Assembly (NCBI GenBank): GCA_009667805.1
Contig: CM019063.1
Location: 89,121,877-89,185,876, forward strand
Source of the DNA: Leptobrachium leishanense
Taxonomy: Eukaryota; Chordata; Amphibia; Anura; Megophryidae
DNA length: 64,000 nt
Direction: 5' to 3'
The notes under the pieces: model-generated
Seen by the model: only the letters and a program-made list of their open reading frames with translations
The model's database searches: none
What the model was told of the DNA's origin: nothing
Translations under genes and position numbers: made by a program
Shown here: positions 43,226 through 55,110 of the stretch, piece by piece
Position numbering within the stretch: position 1 is the stretch's first letter
Layout: every line of letters begins with the position of its first letter

Positions 43226-44299
43226 TGTAGCGCTCACTCCCGGAGGAGCCGCTGAAAATGAACCACGGGTCAGTCTCCCCGCACTAGGGAATAAATATAC
43301 TCCAACACAGTTGTGAGTTTTTATCATTTAAATAGTTTACTAAAATCTTGAGCAGATGTTGAAACACGGTATTCACAAGTATTATTACAGTATTTTCGTA
43401 TCACGGTAAAACGCGTAGCGGAAAAGAAACGAAACACGAGGCTTCGTATTTCGGAAAATAAAATATTCGCAACCGAACATAAAAGCAATGCAATTTCCCG
43501 AAAGTTCAGAAAAAGGGACACGTAGCAAAACCCCAAACATACAATCCCTTCGTATTACGGCAAACGCGCAGCGGAAAAAGAGAAAAACATATTCGGAACG
43601 TATCTTTATCTTTAATCCCCGTTCCGATTCGTAAAAGGAAATGAGTCCTGCACAAGTTAAGTCCCGGAATGTAAAAGGTGTATATGTATGTGTGTGATAC
43701 CCGGGTACTGTTCAACTGGCCAGTGAATTTACATGAGGAAAAATCTTCGACTAGTCAGTTGGGGCCCTGTGGACTTTAAAGAGAAAACAGCAGCTTGACC
43801 TTTAAACACAAACAGCCTTGGAGGCCTCTCACCCATCCGACGCAGGCTTTAGGCTCCGCTGACCCAGGACGTCTCTCCGCCGGATCTTGACTGGGGATAC
43901 TAGCGGCCGGATCCGTTGTCTACCTTCCTGCAGCTTGTCCAGCTCCCCGCCTGCTCTCCGTTTGATTCCGCCGATCTGCAGCTGTTGTCTGGGTACTGGC
44001 AAGTCTCCTTCTCCTCAGGTGGAGTGACCCAAATAGGAATTACAGGTCTCCCTCAGGATTTGGCCTAGCTCCTCCAGCGGTCTCCTCAGTGCGTCTGCTT
44101 TCTCTCATCCCCTGGCGCGCTCTGGAACTTTCTCCACGAGGCAGAGGATGTAAGACTCCAGTCTCCGCCCACTTCCTGGCTTCTTGCAAAGCATGCCAGT
44201 TATTGTAGTCCCAATGTCCAGCATCTCTGATTGCGATAGTCTCCATCTTTTGGCCAAAAATAGGTACTGCCACAGCAAGATTTTTAGCACAGCGCTACA
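43226..44299 (-). repeat. 5' LTR of Gypsy copy 2 (1074 bp)
   Basis: Bounded by TGTAGCGC and GCGCTACA (perfect 8-bp inverted ends). Nearly identical to 35954-37030. Confidence 0.95.
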
Positions 44300-45430
44300 A
44301 TACTGTTTCACATAAAAGGTTTATCAATAAATTGCAATCTTTGATCTTGGATTCCAGTATTGTTGAAAGAATTAGGTAGTGGCTGAGTGACAGGCAACAG
44401 AGGGTCAATGGAGTTTATTCGGCGCAAAGTCTTGTTACCAGTGGGGGGGACCTCAGGGGTCAATACTTGGAACCATTTTCTTTAATACTTTTATTAGTGA
44501 TATTGCAGAAGGTATTAATGAAAAGTGTATATTTTTGCTGATGAGACAAAGATTTGCAACAGGGTTGATGTTCCTGGAGGGATCAGCCAAATGACAAATG
44601 ATTTAGGTAAACTAAATAAATGGTCGGAGCTGTGGCAATTGAATTTTAATGTGGATAAGTGCAAGATAATGCACCAGGGGCGTAAAAACCCAAGGGCTGA
44701 GTATAGAATATTTGATACAGTCCTAACCTCAACATCTGAGGGTTGGGATTTAGGGGTTATTATTTCAGAGGATCTAAGGGTAAGTAGTCAATGTAATAGA
44801 GCAGCAGGAAATGCTGGCAGAATGCTTGGTTGTGTAGGGAGAGGTATTAGCAGTAGGTAAAGGGAAGTGCTCATGCCACTGTACAGAGCACTGGTGAAAC
44901 CTCACTTGGAGTACTGTGTGCAGTACTGGAGACCGTATCTCCAGAAGGATATAGACATCTTAGAAAGAGTTCAGAGAAGGGCTACTAAAATGGTGTACGG
45001 CTTGAAGGAGAAAAGTTACCAGGAAAGGCTTAATGATCTTAACATGTATAGCTTGGAAAAAAGATGAGACAGAGGAGATATGATAGAAACATTTAAATAT
45101 GTAAAGGGAATCCACAAGGTAGAGGAGGGGAGTATATTTAAAAGGAAACAAAGTAGCAAAACAAGAGGACATAGTCTTAAATTAGAGGGGCAAAGGTTTA
45201 AAAGTAACATCAGGAAGCATTATTTTACTGAGAGGGTGGTGGATACATGGAACAGCCTTCCAGTAGAAGTGGTGGAGGCTAAAACAGTGATTGAGTAAAA
45301 GCAGGCATGGGATAGGCATAAAACTATCCTAAACAAGAGATAAATCCAGGGAAAGTATCCATATAATTGGGCAGACTAGATGGGCCGAAAGGTTTTTATC
45401 TGCTGACATATTCTATGTTTCTATGTTTAC
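44300..45430 (+). mobile_element. CR1-like LINE, right part with 3' end
   Basis: Resumes the element interrupted at 35953 (TVSHKRFINKLQSL). Ends at about 45430 with GGGCAGACTAGATGGGCC and the short-word repeat TTCTATGTTTCTATG, similar to the 8-bp repeat at CR1 3' ends. Open pieces at 44525-44860, 44867-45067 and 45080-45298 are separated by single stops or frameshifts. Confidence 0.9.
44525..45298 (+). pseudogene. CR1-like reverse transcriptase, C-terminal part
   Basis: Three pieces: the RT region just after the FADD-type box (FADETKICN, where the second Asp has become Glu; NFNVDKCKIMHQG), the thumb (DLGVIISEDLRVSSQCNRAA), then [20 protein letters not shown] and [20 protein letters not shown], the signature CR1-type C-terminus. 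Stops at 44858 and 45065 and a final frameshift mark it as dead. Confidence 0.88.
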
Positions 45431-45870
45431 TGCACCTCAACTTGATTTTAAATCAGGAGAATAATGGTGTCATGAGGATATTGGTCCTCAATCCTTGTAG
45501 ATTAGTGGCCCAAATGGCATGTGCCCTTTGTTAACCTTAAAGCCTTCTACTACTTTTATCAGCTTTATCTTCATTCCATTGTTGTCTCACTCAAACAATG
45601 CTATCTAGTGTTATATTAACCCTGTGAGTACTATCACTGCATATGTACTGGCTTTGCTTATAACTCCATAGCATTGTCTTCACTTCAAGTCAATTGTAAA
45701 AGACTGTTGAACAGCAGTTGGGATGAAGAGGATTCTAGACAGATTTTGAGAGCATTGCAGAACAATAAAGCATATTGTATAGTTTATTAGAGACTATATA
45801 TATTTTGGGGGTTTACAACGGATGCACTTAGTGCGTCCATGTGGCCCCAGCCATAGATCGCTATGGTCTT
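45431..45870. other. No gene seen
   Basis: Unrecognised sequence between two LINE 3' ends; contains a small palindrome CCATAGATCGCTATGG. Confidence 0.5.
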
Positions 45871-46850
45871 TAAGTATTTATTTTATTTATTTATAAAGGA
45901 TTTTACCAGGAAGGATACATTGAGATTTCTCTCGTTTTCAAGTATGTCCTGGGTTGAAGAACATTGAGTGGTTACAGAAATACAAAATAGTAAAATGCAA
46001 GATATTAACACAAAAACAAATATACAGATTAACAGAAAAATAAATATGTAGGAAATAAAGTCATTATGTTACATGTTTACAGGTGCATTCCGTATTGAGG
46101 TATGTTAATAGGGAACTCTTAAGGGTCTTTAGACTGGGGGGAAGATTTGATGGTGTCTGGGAGGTTATTCCATATTTGCGGTGCTCTGTAGGAAAATGAG
46201 GATCAAGCCACTTTCTTTTTGTATTGCGGTATTGCAAGTAAGGTGCTGGTCCTAGATCTGAGGTTATAGGATGAGGGAACTGCTGGGGCAATCAGCCTAT
46301 TCAGGTAGGGTGGTAGCTTCCCAGAAAAGCTCTTAAACACCAGCTTGGAAAGGTGAAGGGTGCGTCTAGATTTCAACGATGGCCAGTTTAGTTCTTTTAA
46401 CATGTCACAATGGTGAGTCATGTAGTTACATTGTAGCACAAAGCGGCAGAATGAGTTATACAATGTAGTAAGTTTCTGGAGGTGTGTTTGCGGAGCGGCT
46501 GCATACACTACATCTCCGTATTCAATGGCTGGCATAAGCATTTGTTGTACAATCTGCTTTCTTACCGCGGGGCTCAGGCAGGATTTGTTTCTGTACAGGG
46601 CACCTAGTTTGGGGTAGAGTTTAGATGAGAGTTTTTCGATGTGGGGCGCAAAAGATAGATTTGGGTCTAACCACATACCTAGATATTTGAGAGAAGTGAC
46701 TGTAGTCAGCATGCCATTTGATCTTGTCCCCACACATAGATGGGGTGTTTGCAATTTGTGTAGTTTAGGTGCGGTTCCAAAGAGCATTGTAACAGTTTTG
46801 TAGCCTCTGCCTGTTCTATTTACACCACTAACTTGTATTTGCAAAACATA
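45871..46850 (-). mobile_element. LINE 3' fragment whose tail matches the SINE family
   Basis: Minus-strand LINE, 5'-truncated near 46850. Its last 80 bases (CAGGACATACTTGAAAAC, GAGAGAAATCTC, TATCCTTCCTGGTAAAATCC, then an A/T-rich tail of AAATAAAT words) match the 3' tail of the SINEs at 13372-13570 and 28412-28592. The coding remnant belongs to the RT C-terminal part of a Jockey-superfamily LINE (L2/CR1 relatives); I cannot fix the clade. Confidence 0.8.
46203..46844 (-). pseudogene. LINE reverse transcriptase, C-terminal part
   Basis: Contains the thumb motif SLKYLGMWLDPNLSFAPHIE, then LGALYRNKSCLS, MPAIEYGDVVYAAA and LNWPSLKSRRTLHLSKLVFK, the usual LINE C-terminal block. A frameshift near 46205-46290 moves the remainder to the frame 46064-46291. 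RT catalytic residues lie upstream and are lost. Confidence 0.82.
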
Positions 46851-47668
46851 TTAAGGTCAATATCATAAGGTCATACAGGATATCCTACCCTGCCCTATCC
46901 GACTCTTCTTATTTTCAGATTAGTTTCTCACATTCCTGAATAATCTTTTTCACCTTCCCTACCCACATCATCATATAGGTTGTTATTCCTCTCATTCTCC
47001 TCCACCCCAGTTTCTCTAGATAGTAAAACTGTCTGAGTAGGGATACCTTCATCCCTTTTCTGGTTTCAAAACAAGTTTATCACCACTTACTTTATGAAAG
47101 AAAATGACAATTAGAAGTTGTATGAGCATTATACTCACAGTGTTTTTGTATTTTGAATAGTTGCATTTCAAAAAATCCCATCAAATTACACAAGGTATTT
47201 TATCAATAGCAAGATCTTCTCTCATTGTTTGTATCATAGGTTTAAACATATTGGACTGTATTCTAACATGGTCATTGAGTTAATGCCTGGGGCCATTAAG
47301 TTAAAGAATGGAGTTGTTAAGCAGAATGGCTCGATCTGCTATTCTGATCGAGCTGCAAGTTCCTTCACAAGAGATCAGCCAGAGAATATCAAGCTATTCC
47401 TTTGAAGCTCGCTATTCTTTACTTGAGCTGGTACTCAGGAATAAATAACAACGTGGAGGCCCTGGCCACTTGACACTTATATCTCAAATCTTTACTTACT
47501 GTTCTTCTGGTACAGAAAATGGCTAATCCACCACCTCCTCTGGCCTTATAAAGCAAAACAAATACGACAAATAAATCCCAGTGTCCTTCCGAGGCCCTGG
47601 AAAGACTCCTTTTATGTTAGGAGCAGTCACAATTGTCTCCATGGAGTTCTATGGACTCCAGGTGACAG
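46851..47668. other. No gene seen
   Basis: No supported feature; an imperfect hairpin near 47635-47668 (GTCTCCATGGAGT / GACTCCAGGTGAC) lies next to the MITE. Confidence 0.5.
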
Positions 47669-48079
47669 TTAACCTCCCTGGCGGTCTATTTATTGTGAAA
47701 ATACTTGTATGAAAACGGTCAATTCTCTTTTTTTTGCCCCCCCCAGCGGTATTCCCGAGTGTGGCTCGGGGTTAAATTCCTTTGTTGGAAGCGGTAACCC
47801 CGAGCAACACTCGGGATGCCGCTGGATTCATCACCTCTCCCTGCACTCCCTCAATGTCCCCCGCAGTCTCCTCCCACAACCACGACCTTATACTTCCTGG
47901 TTTCCTCCGAGAAGTAATCCAGGAAGTAAAATGCCGCGATCGCCGGAGGAGACAGCAGAGATCAGCGAGGGAGTGCAGGGAGAGGTAATGTATAAAGCCC
48001 GAGTGTGTCCCGGGGTTACTGCTCTCTGCTGTGAAATTTAACCCCGAGACACACTCGGGATAACCGTCAGGCAGGTTAA
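47669..48079. mobile_element. TTAA-flanked MITE (piggyBac- or Kolobok-type), 403 bp
   Basis: TTAA at 47669-47672 and 48076-48079 flank the element. Ends CCTCCCTGGCGGT and (inverted) CCTGCCTGACGGT form a 13-bp TIR with two mismatches. Internal hairpins use CCCGAGTG and ACACTCGGG words. No transposase, so it depends on one supplied elsewhere. Confidence 0.82.
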
Positions 48080-48303
48080 AGTTACAAGTATTTATAAAGT
48101 ATGGGATATACTGATGTAGTTACTTAAAGTGTTATATGATTTTGCTTTGGCAAAATCACTTAACGATATAGTTGGAGAGACCATATTTATAGAAAACTGG
48201 GCTGAGAAGAATAAGCTTGATTGGAAATATGTCATTGTTCTCCAGATAGCATCAAATTAAAGTATAGTATTTTAACACTATTAAGTAAATAAAAAAATAC
48301 TAT

Positions 48304-48677
48304 CCGGGTTATTCACAAAGAGCCAATCTGGACCCGAAATGGCACTCAACAGTGAATCTCCCTGTACAACCCGCCAGACAGCCGCCGCAAAGCTGCCAAA
48401 TGCAGCCGGCATGCCGCTGAACACAGCACCGACCAGCCGCAGAAAAAAGCAGACAAGCCGTAAGAAGGGTAAAAAAAAATAAAATGATTGAAAGTGCCAA
48501 ACTTGCAACGCAACTTGCAAAACAAGTACTGGACAAAAATTACTGGAATTAACATGTACGTTCCTATGAATAACAATAGAAAGGTCTGTTACATAAAAAA
48601 AAAACACTATTTAAAAAAAAAAGAAAGGAAATTTGGCACAATATTCCCGCAAAATCGGCTCTTTGTGAATAACCCTG
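48304..48677. mobile_element. CAGGGTTATTC-type MITE, copy 3 (374 bp)
   Basis: Ends CCGGGTTATTCACAAAGAGC and (inverted) CAGGGTTATTCACAAAGAGC: 21-bp TIR with one mismatch, flanked by TAT at 48301-48303 and 48678-48680. Interior words (ACTGGACAAAAAT, AAAGGTCTGTTACA) match 28597-29417, of which it is a shorter, internally deleted relative. Confidence 0.82.
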
Positions 48678-48760
48678 TATGTAAAACAAACATATAAGTG
48701 CTTTAATATTTTTAATATAATTTTTAAAATTATTAGTTTTTGATATCTTTTCCTTGCTTG

Positions 48761-48978
48761 CATCAGGAAGTATTATTTTACTGAGGGTGGTGGATACATG
48801 GAACAGTCTTCCAGTAGAAGTGATAGATGCTAAAACAGCGAGTGAGTTAAAGCAGGCATGGGATAGGCATAAGGCTATCCTAAACAAAAGATAAATCCAG
48901 GTAAAGTATCGATATCATTGGGCAGACTAGATGGGCCATAAGGTTCTTATCTGCTGACATTTTCTATGTTTCTATGTT
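48761..48978 (+). mobile_element. CR1-like LINE 3' end fragment
   Basis: About 220 bases corresponding to the last codons (TEGGGYMEQSSSRSDRC region, frameshifted) and 3' end with GGGCAGACTAGATGGGCC and TTCTATGTTTCTATG. Heavily 5'-truncated. Confidence 0.88.
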
Positions 48979-51008
48979 GCTGGTTTGTTATATTCCCTTT
49001 TTTTTGTTTCAGAAAGGGTTGCCTGTGCTTTTATGTACACCTAGTGGTAACATTTTTCTTGTGATGACGAAAACCAAGCACAATGTCCCTTGTACATTAG
49101 CATAACATGTTCCCTATATGATAAACCATTTGTCAATATTTTAAAATTTACTTATTTACTAAATTTAAAAAAATGGTTAATTTTATGAGGTGAAACTATT
49201 ATTATATACACGCATAATCAGATCTAATTTCCCATTTACATACAGTATGTTCTCCTTTCTTTTTGAAAAGTATCCAGGTGGTGTTGAACATATGGACTGT
49301 TTTTTTCACTCATCTGAATACCCTATCTGAATTTCATCAAGCTTATCTATGCTGATTATAATAATTATATAATAATAATTATTAATTGCAATTAGTCCGA
49401 GTTTGGAGTGGTTTGGCGTTTTGTCGAAATCATAACAAAATGAAATGCCCCATGAAACAAACAAAATGCAAATCAATCAAAGGCAAAAATGGCATCATGG
49501 AATTCCATTTTGATCACTCATTGTGTCGTTAAGTAGCAGCTGCCAGAACTTGCAGGGGTTAAATTGGCAGCCGCTTGCCTCTGTAGAAAGTAACTAAACA
49601 TTGAAAAGCTTATGGTGTCATAATGCACCTCATAACATCTCACGGTCTGTCTAACCTGGAGTTAAATATTAGCAATTGAGCAGCTATTGCTACTGAGTCT
49701 CTAATAATGAAATAGTATACCTCTCACTAGTTCTGCCAGGCCCCACCTATGGGTCCAGGTGGTGGGTACAGCTTTCAGGTGGGATGTGAACATTCCAGTG
49801 CCCCCGCCCTTGTGCTTTTGGTACAGAGAATTAGTACAAATGGTGGGGCATGCAATGGGTGTTGGTCAGGGGTAATAGGCATGTGGACATCCCCCTACCT
49901 GTAGCATGCTGGGCTGTGCATAAAGTGTAATGGAGGACATCATGACCCCATATACTTTTATTAATTTTTTACTTTTTGCAATGGCAACATGGTAGAAAAT
50001 GCTCACCAGCCACAACTAAATTAAGTATTGTGGCTTTGTTTCATGTCATGGATAGATTTGTCCAAAACAAATGCATGGTTCCTTTTTAGTGCAACCAAAG
50101 TCAATGCAAGAACAGTATTCAAACAAATAAAATGATTGAACAAATGGACAAAACGGTTCCTACAAAATGGTTTACCATTGGCAGGTCACCAAATCAAGGC
50201 ACTTATAGCAATGCCACATCAAAGCAGTGTGAATTTAGACACTTTGAAATAAAATCATTTTTAAGCCAGAAAAATTACGCGTTTGCATTGATACTTCAAT
50301 GCAACATGGCACCATATGGTACAAAAAAGACACTAGTTTTAGGGTTAGGGTTACTTGTAGGATTAAGCATGTTAAGTTTAGGTTTCATATGAATCGTAAC
50401 TGTACCCAATAGATTCTGCTCCATTTTGCTACAAAATTGTCACTGAAATTCAATCATGTTTGCTTAAATTTTAAGCAATACATTTTGCTCCTTCTTCTTC
50501 TGAGACGAACGTTGACAGCAGAATCTGTTGCCCAAAAATGAAGCGGGCATGATAAAACTGAAGTGAAGGCTGTGTAGATGAATAGAGCAGAATTTGTTAA
50601 CCCTAATGCTAAAAGAAGACCAAATAAACTGAGCATCATATTTGCACAGTACTAATGTCTAAAAACTCTACAGAATTCTGGGGGATTTTTTATTAGTGTT
50701 AAGTGATACAGTAATTGTAGTGGTAATAGTTGAATTACAAGAGAAGAGCCCTTAGTGTTAACATGCGGGGTCGTTATTCTTAATGACTCACTCATTTATG
50801 CTAATGACTTGGCTAGAATACGTTCATTAAGCTAGAATCTCAGAATTACAGTATCTAGAATGTGTGCTGCAGCATTTGGTTTTATATTTCAGTATTACCA
50901 TTTTGAAACCATTTGTGCCCTCCACTAAACTTTACAGGTAAACTTCTTCCAGCAGGCAGGTTTTTTTTGTATCTACCATTCAAGGGTTCCTCAGAATGCC
51001 AGATGATG
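48979..51008. other. No gene seen (2 kb)
   Basis: A/T-rich; no coding domain or clear repeat. Includes a short TTAGGGTTAGGGTTA stretch at about 50338. Confidence 0.5.
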
Positions 51009-51103
51009 ATAGAAACATAGAAACATAGAAAATTTTGGCAGATAAGAACCTTTCGGCCCATCTAGTCTGCGCAATTACATGGATACTTTACCTGGATTTA
51101 TCT

Positions 51104-52021
51104 CTAGTTTAGGATAGCCTTATGCCTATCCCATGCCTGCTTAAATTCAATTACTGTTTTGGCCTCTACCACTTCAACTGGAATGCTGTTCCATGAATCC
51201 ACCACCCTCTCAGTAAAATAATGCTTCCTGATATTACTTTTAAACCTTTGCCCCTCTAATCTAAGACTATGTCCTCTTGTTTTGCTACTTTGTTTCCTTT
51301 TAAATATACTCCCTTCCTCTACCTTGTGGATTCCCTTTACATATTTAAATGTTTCTATCATATCTCCTCTGTCTCATCTTTTTTCCAAGCTGTACATGTT
51401 AAGATAATTAAGCCTTTCCTGGTAACTTTTCTCCTTCAAGCCGTACACCATTTTAGTAGCCCTTCTCTGAACTCTCTCTAAGATGTCTATATCCTTCTGG
51501 AGATACGGTCTCCAGTACTGCACACAGTACTCCAAGTGAGGTCTCACCAGTGCTCTGTACAGTGGCATGAGCACTTCCCTTTTCCTATTGCTAATACCTC
51601 TCCCTACACAACCAAGCATTCTGCTAGCATTTCCTGCTGCTCTATTACATTGACTACTTACCCTTAGATCCTCTGAAATAATAACCCCTAAATCCCCTTC
51701 CTCAGATGTTCAGGTTAGGCCTGTATCAAATATTCTATATTCAGCCCTTGGGTTTTTATGTCCCAGGTGCATTATCTTGCACTTATCCACATTAAAACTC
51801 AATTGCCACGTCTCCAACCATTTTTTTAGCTTACCTAAATCATTTGTCATTTGGCTGATCCCTCCAGGAACGTCAACCCTGTTGCAAATCTTTGTGTCAT
51901 CAGCAAAAAGACATACTTTACCATTAATACCTTCTGCAATATCACTAATAAAAATATTAAAGATAATGGGTCCAAGTACTGACCCCTGAGGTACCCCACT
52001 GTTGACAAGACCTTGCTCCAT
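51104..52021 (-). pseudogene. CR1-like RT distal pieces
   Basis: Three frames: 51710-52021 ([20 protein letters not shown], catalytic CLFADDTKICN), 51374-51619 ([20 protein letters not shown]) and 51104-51361 (C-terminal end, VVEAKTVIEFKQAWDRHKA). Continuity with 51957-53300 is lost by an indel near 52000. The catalytic ADD is intact. Confidence 0.9.
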
Positions 52022-53300
52022 TTACCACAACCCTCTGTTGCCTGTCACTCAGCCACTGCCTAATCCATTCAACAATATTGGAATCCAAACTCAAAGATTG
52101 CAATTTATTGATAAGCCTTCTATGCGGAACAGTATCAAAAGCCTTACTGAAATCTAAATAAGCAATGTCTACTGCACCACCTTTGTCTATTATTTTTGTT
52201 ACCCAATCAAAAAAATCAATAAGATTAGTTTGGCATGATCTCCCTGAGGTAAACCCATGTTGTTTCTGATCCTGTAATCTATGTGTTTTTAGATGTTCAA
52301 CAATCCTTTCCTTTAACATGGTTTCCATTAATTTCCCCACTACTGACGTAAGACTAACTGGCCTATAGTTCCCCGATTCCTCCCTACTACCCTTCTTGTA
52401 AATGGGCACAACATTTGCTAATTTCCAGTCTTCTGGGACGACTCCCATTAACAAGGATTGGTTAAATAAATCTGTTAACGGTTTTGCTATTACACCACTG
52501 AGCTCTTTTAATAACTTAGGGTGGATCCCATCAGGCCCCATTGACGTATTTGTCTTTACTTTAGACAGCTGCTGTAGAACCTCCTCCTCTGTAAACTCAT
52601 ATGTAAATGTCTCTTTAGTGTTTCCTCCTAACTGAGGTCCCTTACCTTCCTTTTCTTCTGCAAAGACTGAACAAAAATATTCATTGAGGCAGTCAGCGAG
52701 ACTTTTATCCTCTTCTACATACCTTCCTTCCTTTGTTTTTAATCTAACTAATCCTTGTTTTACTTTTCTTTTCTCGTTTATGTATCTAAAAAATGTTTTG
52801 TCCCCCTTTTTTACTGACTGAGCTATTTTCTCTTCTGCATGTGCTTTGGAAGCTCTTATAAATTGCTTTGCCTTTTTCTGCCTAATCTTATAGGTTTGCC
52901 TATCTTCTTCACTCTGAGTTTTTTTATAATTATTGAATGCTATCTTTTTGTTCTTCACTATTTTGGCCACTAATGCAGAGTACCACAGTGGTTTCTTCGC
53001 TTTTTTGTTTTTGCTAACAAGCCGAATGCAATTGCCTGTGGCCTTCAATAATGCTTCCTTTAAATAATCCCATTTCTCCTGGACTCCCTTTAAACTCCTC
53101 CAGTCTGATAATGACTCATTCACACAAAATCTCATTTTAGAAAAATCTGTTTTTTTAAAGTCTAAAACTTTTGTTTTTGTGTGGTGCGGCTCCATCCCTG
53201 TTCTTATATTAAACCACACTGACTGGTGATCACTAGATGCCAAATTTTCACCTACAACAACGTCTGATACCAAAGCTCCATTTGTGAGTATTAAATCCAA
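51957..53300 (-). pseudogene. CR1-like endonuclease end and RT N-terminal half
   Basis: About 425 residues of homologous sequence: the end of the AP endonuclease (LASSDHQSVWFNI), a basic linker (KAKKPLWYSALVAKIVKNKK), then the RT fingers and palm (MGPDGIHPKLLKEL, NYRPVSLTSVVGKLME, QHGFTSGRSCQTNLIDF, AYLDFSKAFDTVPHRRL). Frame continuous from 53300 to about 52010, then shifted. The translation is rich in Lys, as typical of CR1-like linkers. Confidence 0.92.
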
Positions 53301-53391
53301 TATGGCCTCTTTATGCTATATGCTATTCACCATTCCAGAGGACATATTATCACCCGTCTGGATTCATAAAAACGATTGGCCAAATTACAAA

Positions 53392-54508
53392 GGGCCCTAT
53401 TACACTCCTCGAGCACAATTTTGCGCGTGTACAAAAACGCAATAACGCGAGGGGAAAAACCCTTCGCACTGAACATCATATTACAACGTTCGCACACAAA
53501 ATGCGCGTTAACGTCTAACATGAGTTACCCTGCGAGAGCAAAAGTTCATACTTTCCCATACTTAACATTGTGAGCGCACATGCGTTCGTCCGCTGGTACA
53601 CGGACGGTATTACAATTGATGCGCAAATTTGTACGAACGACGATTGCGCTCATAATTTTAACGTCTTTTAAAAGCTGGTGGTAACTGCAAATCTGAATGT
53701 TCTGGCCGAAACCAAATACACCAGCACGAAAAAAAAAAAATACAGCACAGTATAGTTACACATTCTACACATACCCAAACAGTAAAATAGAGAGTGTTTC
53801 TATGTTTTTATTATTGCTGCAGCATATATACTCAGATTGATTTTGACAGGTGCAAAAACTGAACGGGAGACAATTGTGGTTCTTAATTATTTTTCATCCG
53901 TCAAAAAATAACGCGCGTAAAATGGACACGCAAAACGCGCGCAACAACGTTGCGTGCAGAAATCAGTGTGCGGGCTGTTTTTTCACGCGATTCAGCCAAT
54001 CAGAATTAAGAACCACAATTGTCTCCCGTTAAGTTTTTGCGCCTGTCAAAGTCAATCTGCGCATATATGCTGCATCAATAAAAAAAACACGCACAACTTC
54101 TCAATTTTATTGTTTGGCTATGCGTAGAATGTGTAACTATACTGTATTGTTTTTTTTTGGGCTGGTGTATTTGGGTTTGGTCAGGACATTCAGATTTGTC
54201 GTTACCACCAGCTTTTCAAAGACATTAAAATTATGCTCGCAAACGCTGTGCGTTAAATTTTGCGCATAGATTGTGATACCATCCGCATACCAGCGCACAA
54301 ATGCATTTGCGCTCACAATGTTAAGTATAAGACGCACACAGTACAGTACGGTCGCGCAGCATTTGCGCAGGTTCACCCGCGGTAGACGTTAACGTGCATT
54401 TTTTGCATGGACATTGTAATACGACGTTCAGCGCAAAGGGTTTTGCCCCTCGCGTTAATGCATTTTTGCGCACGCGTTAACATTTGCGCAAAGATTGTAA
54501 TAGAGCCC
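53392..54508. mobile_element. 1.1-kb foldback element, GGGC-NN-TATTACA TIR family
   Basis: The two halves are inverted copies: GGGCCCTATTACAC at 53392 pairs with the end at 54508 (inverted GGGCTCTATTACAA), and inner blocks pair down to a centre near 53948 (GGGAGACAATTGTGGTTCTT with AAGAACCACAATTGTCTCCC). Arms exceed 500 bp with moderate divergence. Unusually rich in TGCGCA/GCGC words. No ORF with a domain. Confidence 0.85.
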
Positions 54509-54576
54509 ATAGTCTATGGAGCCTTTAAGTTTACAACAGCTCTAGTTAAGTTAGCACCAACTTTGTAATACTGCCC
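54509..54576. mobile_element. End of a related MITE
   Basis: Read inward from 54576: GGGCAGTATTACAAAG then TTGGTGCTAACTTAAC, which matches the left end of the element at 20185. Only the terminal 60-70 bases are present, abutting the foldback. Confidence 0.5.
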
Positions 54577-55110
54577 GTTGAACTTCTTCAGACATCTCTA
54601 TCTGATATTTATCATTAAACATTATTGAATGTAGCGGCAGGCAGTATATACTGCTTGTGATAATTGCAACTAATGCTTATCTTCTGAAAAAATAGAGAAC
54701 GAACTAATAACCCCGAAAAATGAAAGCCACATTATTGCAGCACAGCATAAAGAATAACTTCTTAAAGTTAAAAGCCACAAGACAGTAGGATGAAATGAAA
54801 CCAGAAACCAGTCTCCCACTCTTTTCTAGCGGGCTGATGAAGAACAAATAGATCCCACTAGGTGTTTGCCAATATACAAAGTAGGCATATAATTCGGAAA
54901 CCAGGGTTCATCTTTGACAAAGACAATAGCCGAAAGGAGGGTATTAACGTAACGATAATAAATGAGAATTTATTGCACAAATAAATAAAAATAAAAAAAA
55001 ATAGGGAGGGGGCACTTATCGGAGTGCAACCCTGTAGTAAAAAGCAAAAGTAATACAACTTCACCACAGCAGAAATCTAGTGTTCTTTAAAACCTCTCTT
55101 TTCCATAGAT
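54577..55110. other. No gene seen
   Basis: No supported feature. Confidence 0.5.

Larger units (their letters stand above)
35954..44299 (-). mobile_element. Ty3/Gypsy LTR retrotransposon, copy 2 (complete, broken frames)
   Basis: 8.35 kb with both LTRs, primer site, gag, pol and polypurine tract, inserted in a CR1-like LINE with ATAC on each side. Relative to copy 1 it has single-base deletions in gag (about 42045 and 41810) and pol (about 41125, 39620, 38400, 38270 and 37405), a scrambled patch at 39440-39510, and an in-frame 48-bp deletion in RT near 39985. The two LTRs differ at only a handful of sites, so the insertion is young despite the broken frames. Confidence 0.96.
51009..53308 (-). 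mobile_element. CR1-like LINE, longest copy (5'-truncated in the endonuclease)
   Basis: Minus strand from about 53308 (end of the endonuclease domain, ILDLILTNG, SSDHQSVWFNI) to the 3' repeat CATAGAAACATAGAA (reverse complement of the TTCTATG words) at 51009. The best-preserved CR1 copy here and the reference for the interrupted one at 35365-45430. Confidence 0.92.

Noticed and set aside
50336..50354. TTAGGGTTAGGGTTA, a telomere-like stretch
   Set aside because: Only two to two and a half units; too short for an interstitial telomere and expected by chance in A/T-rich sequence.
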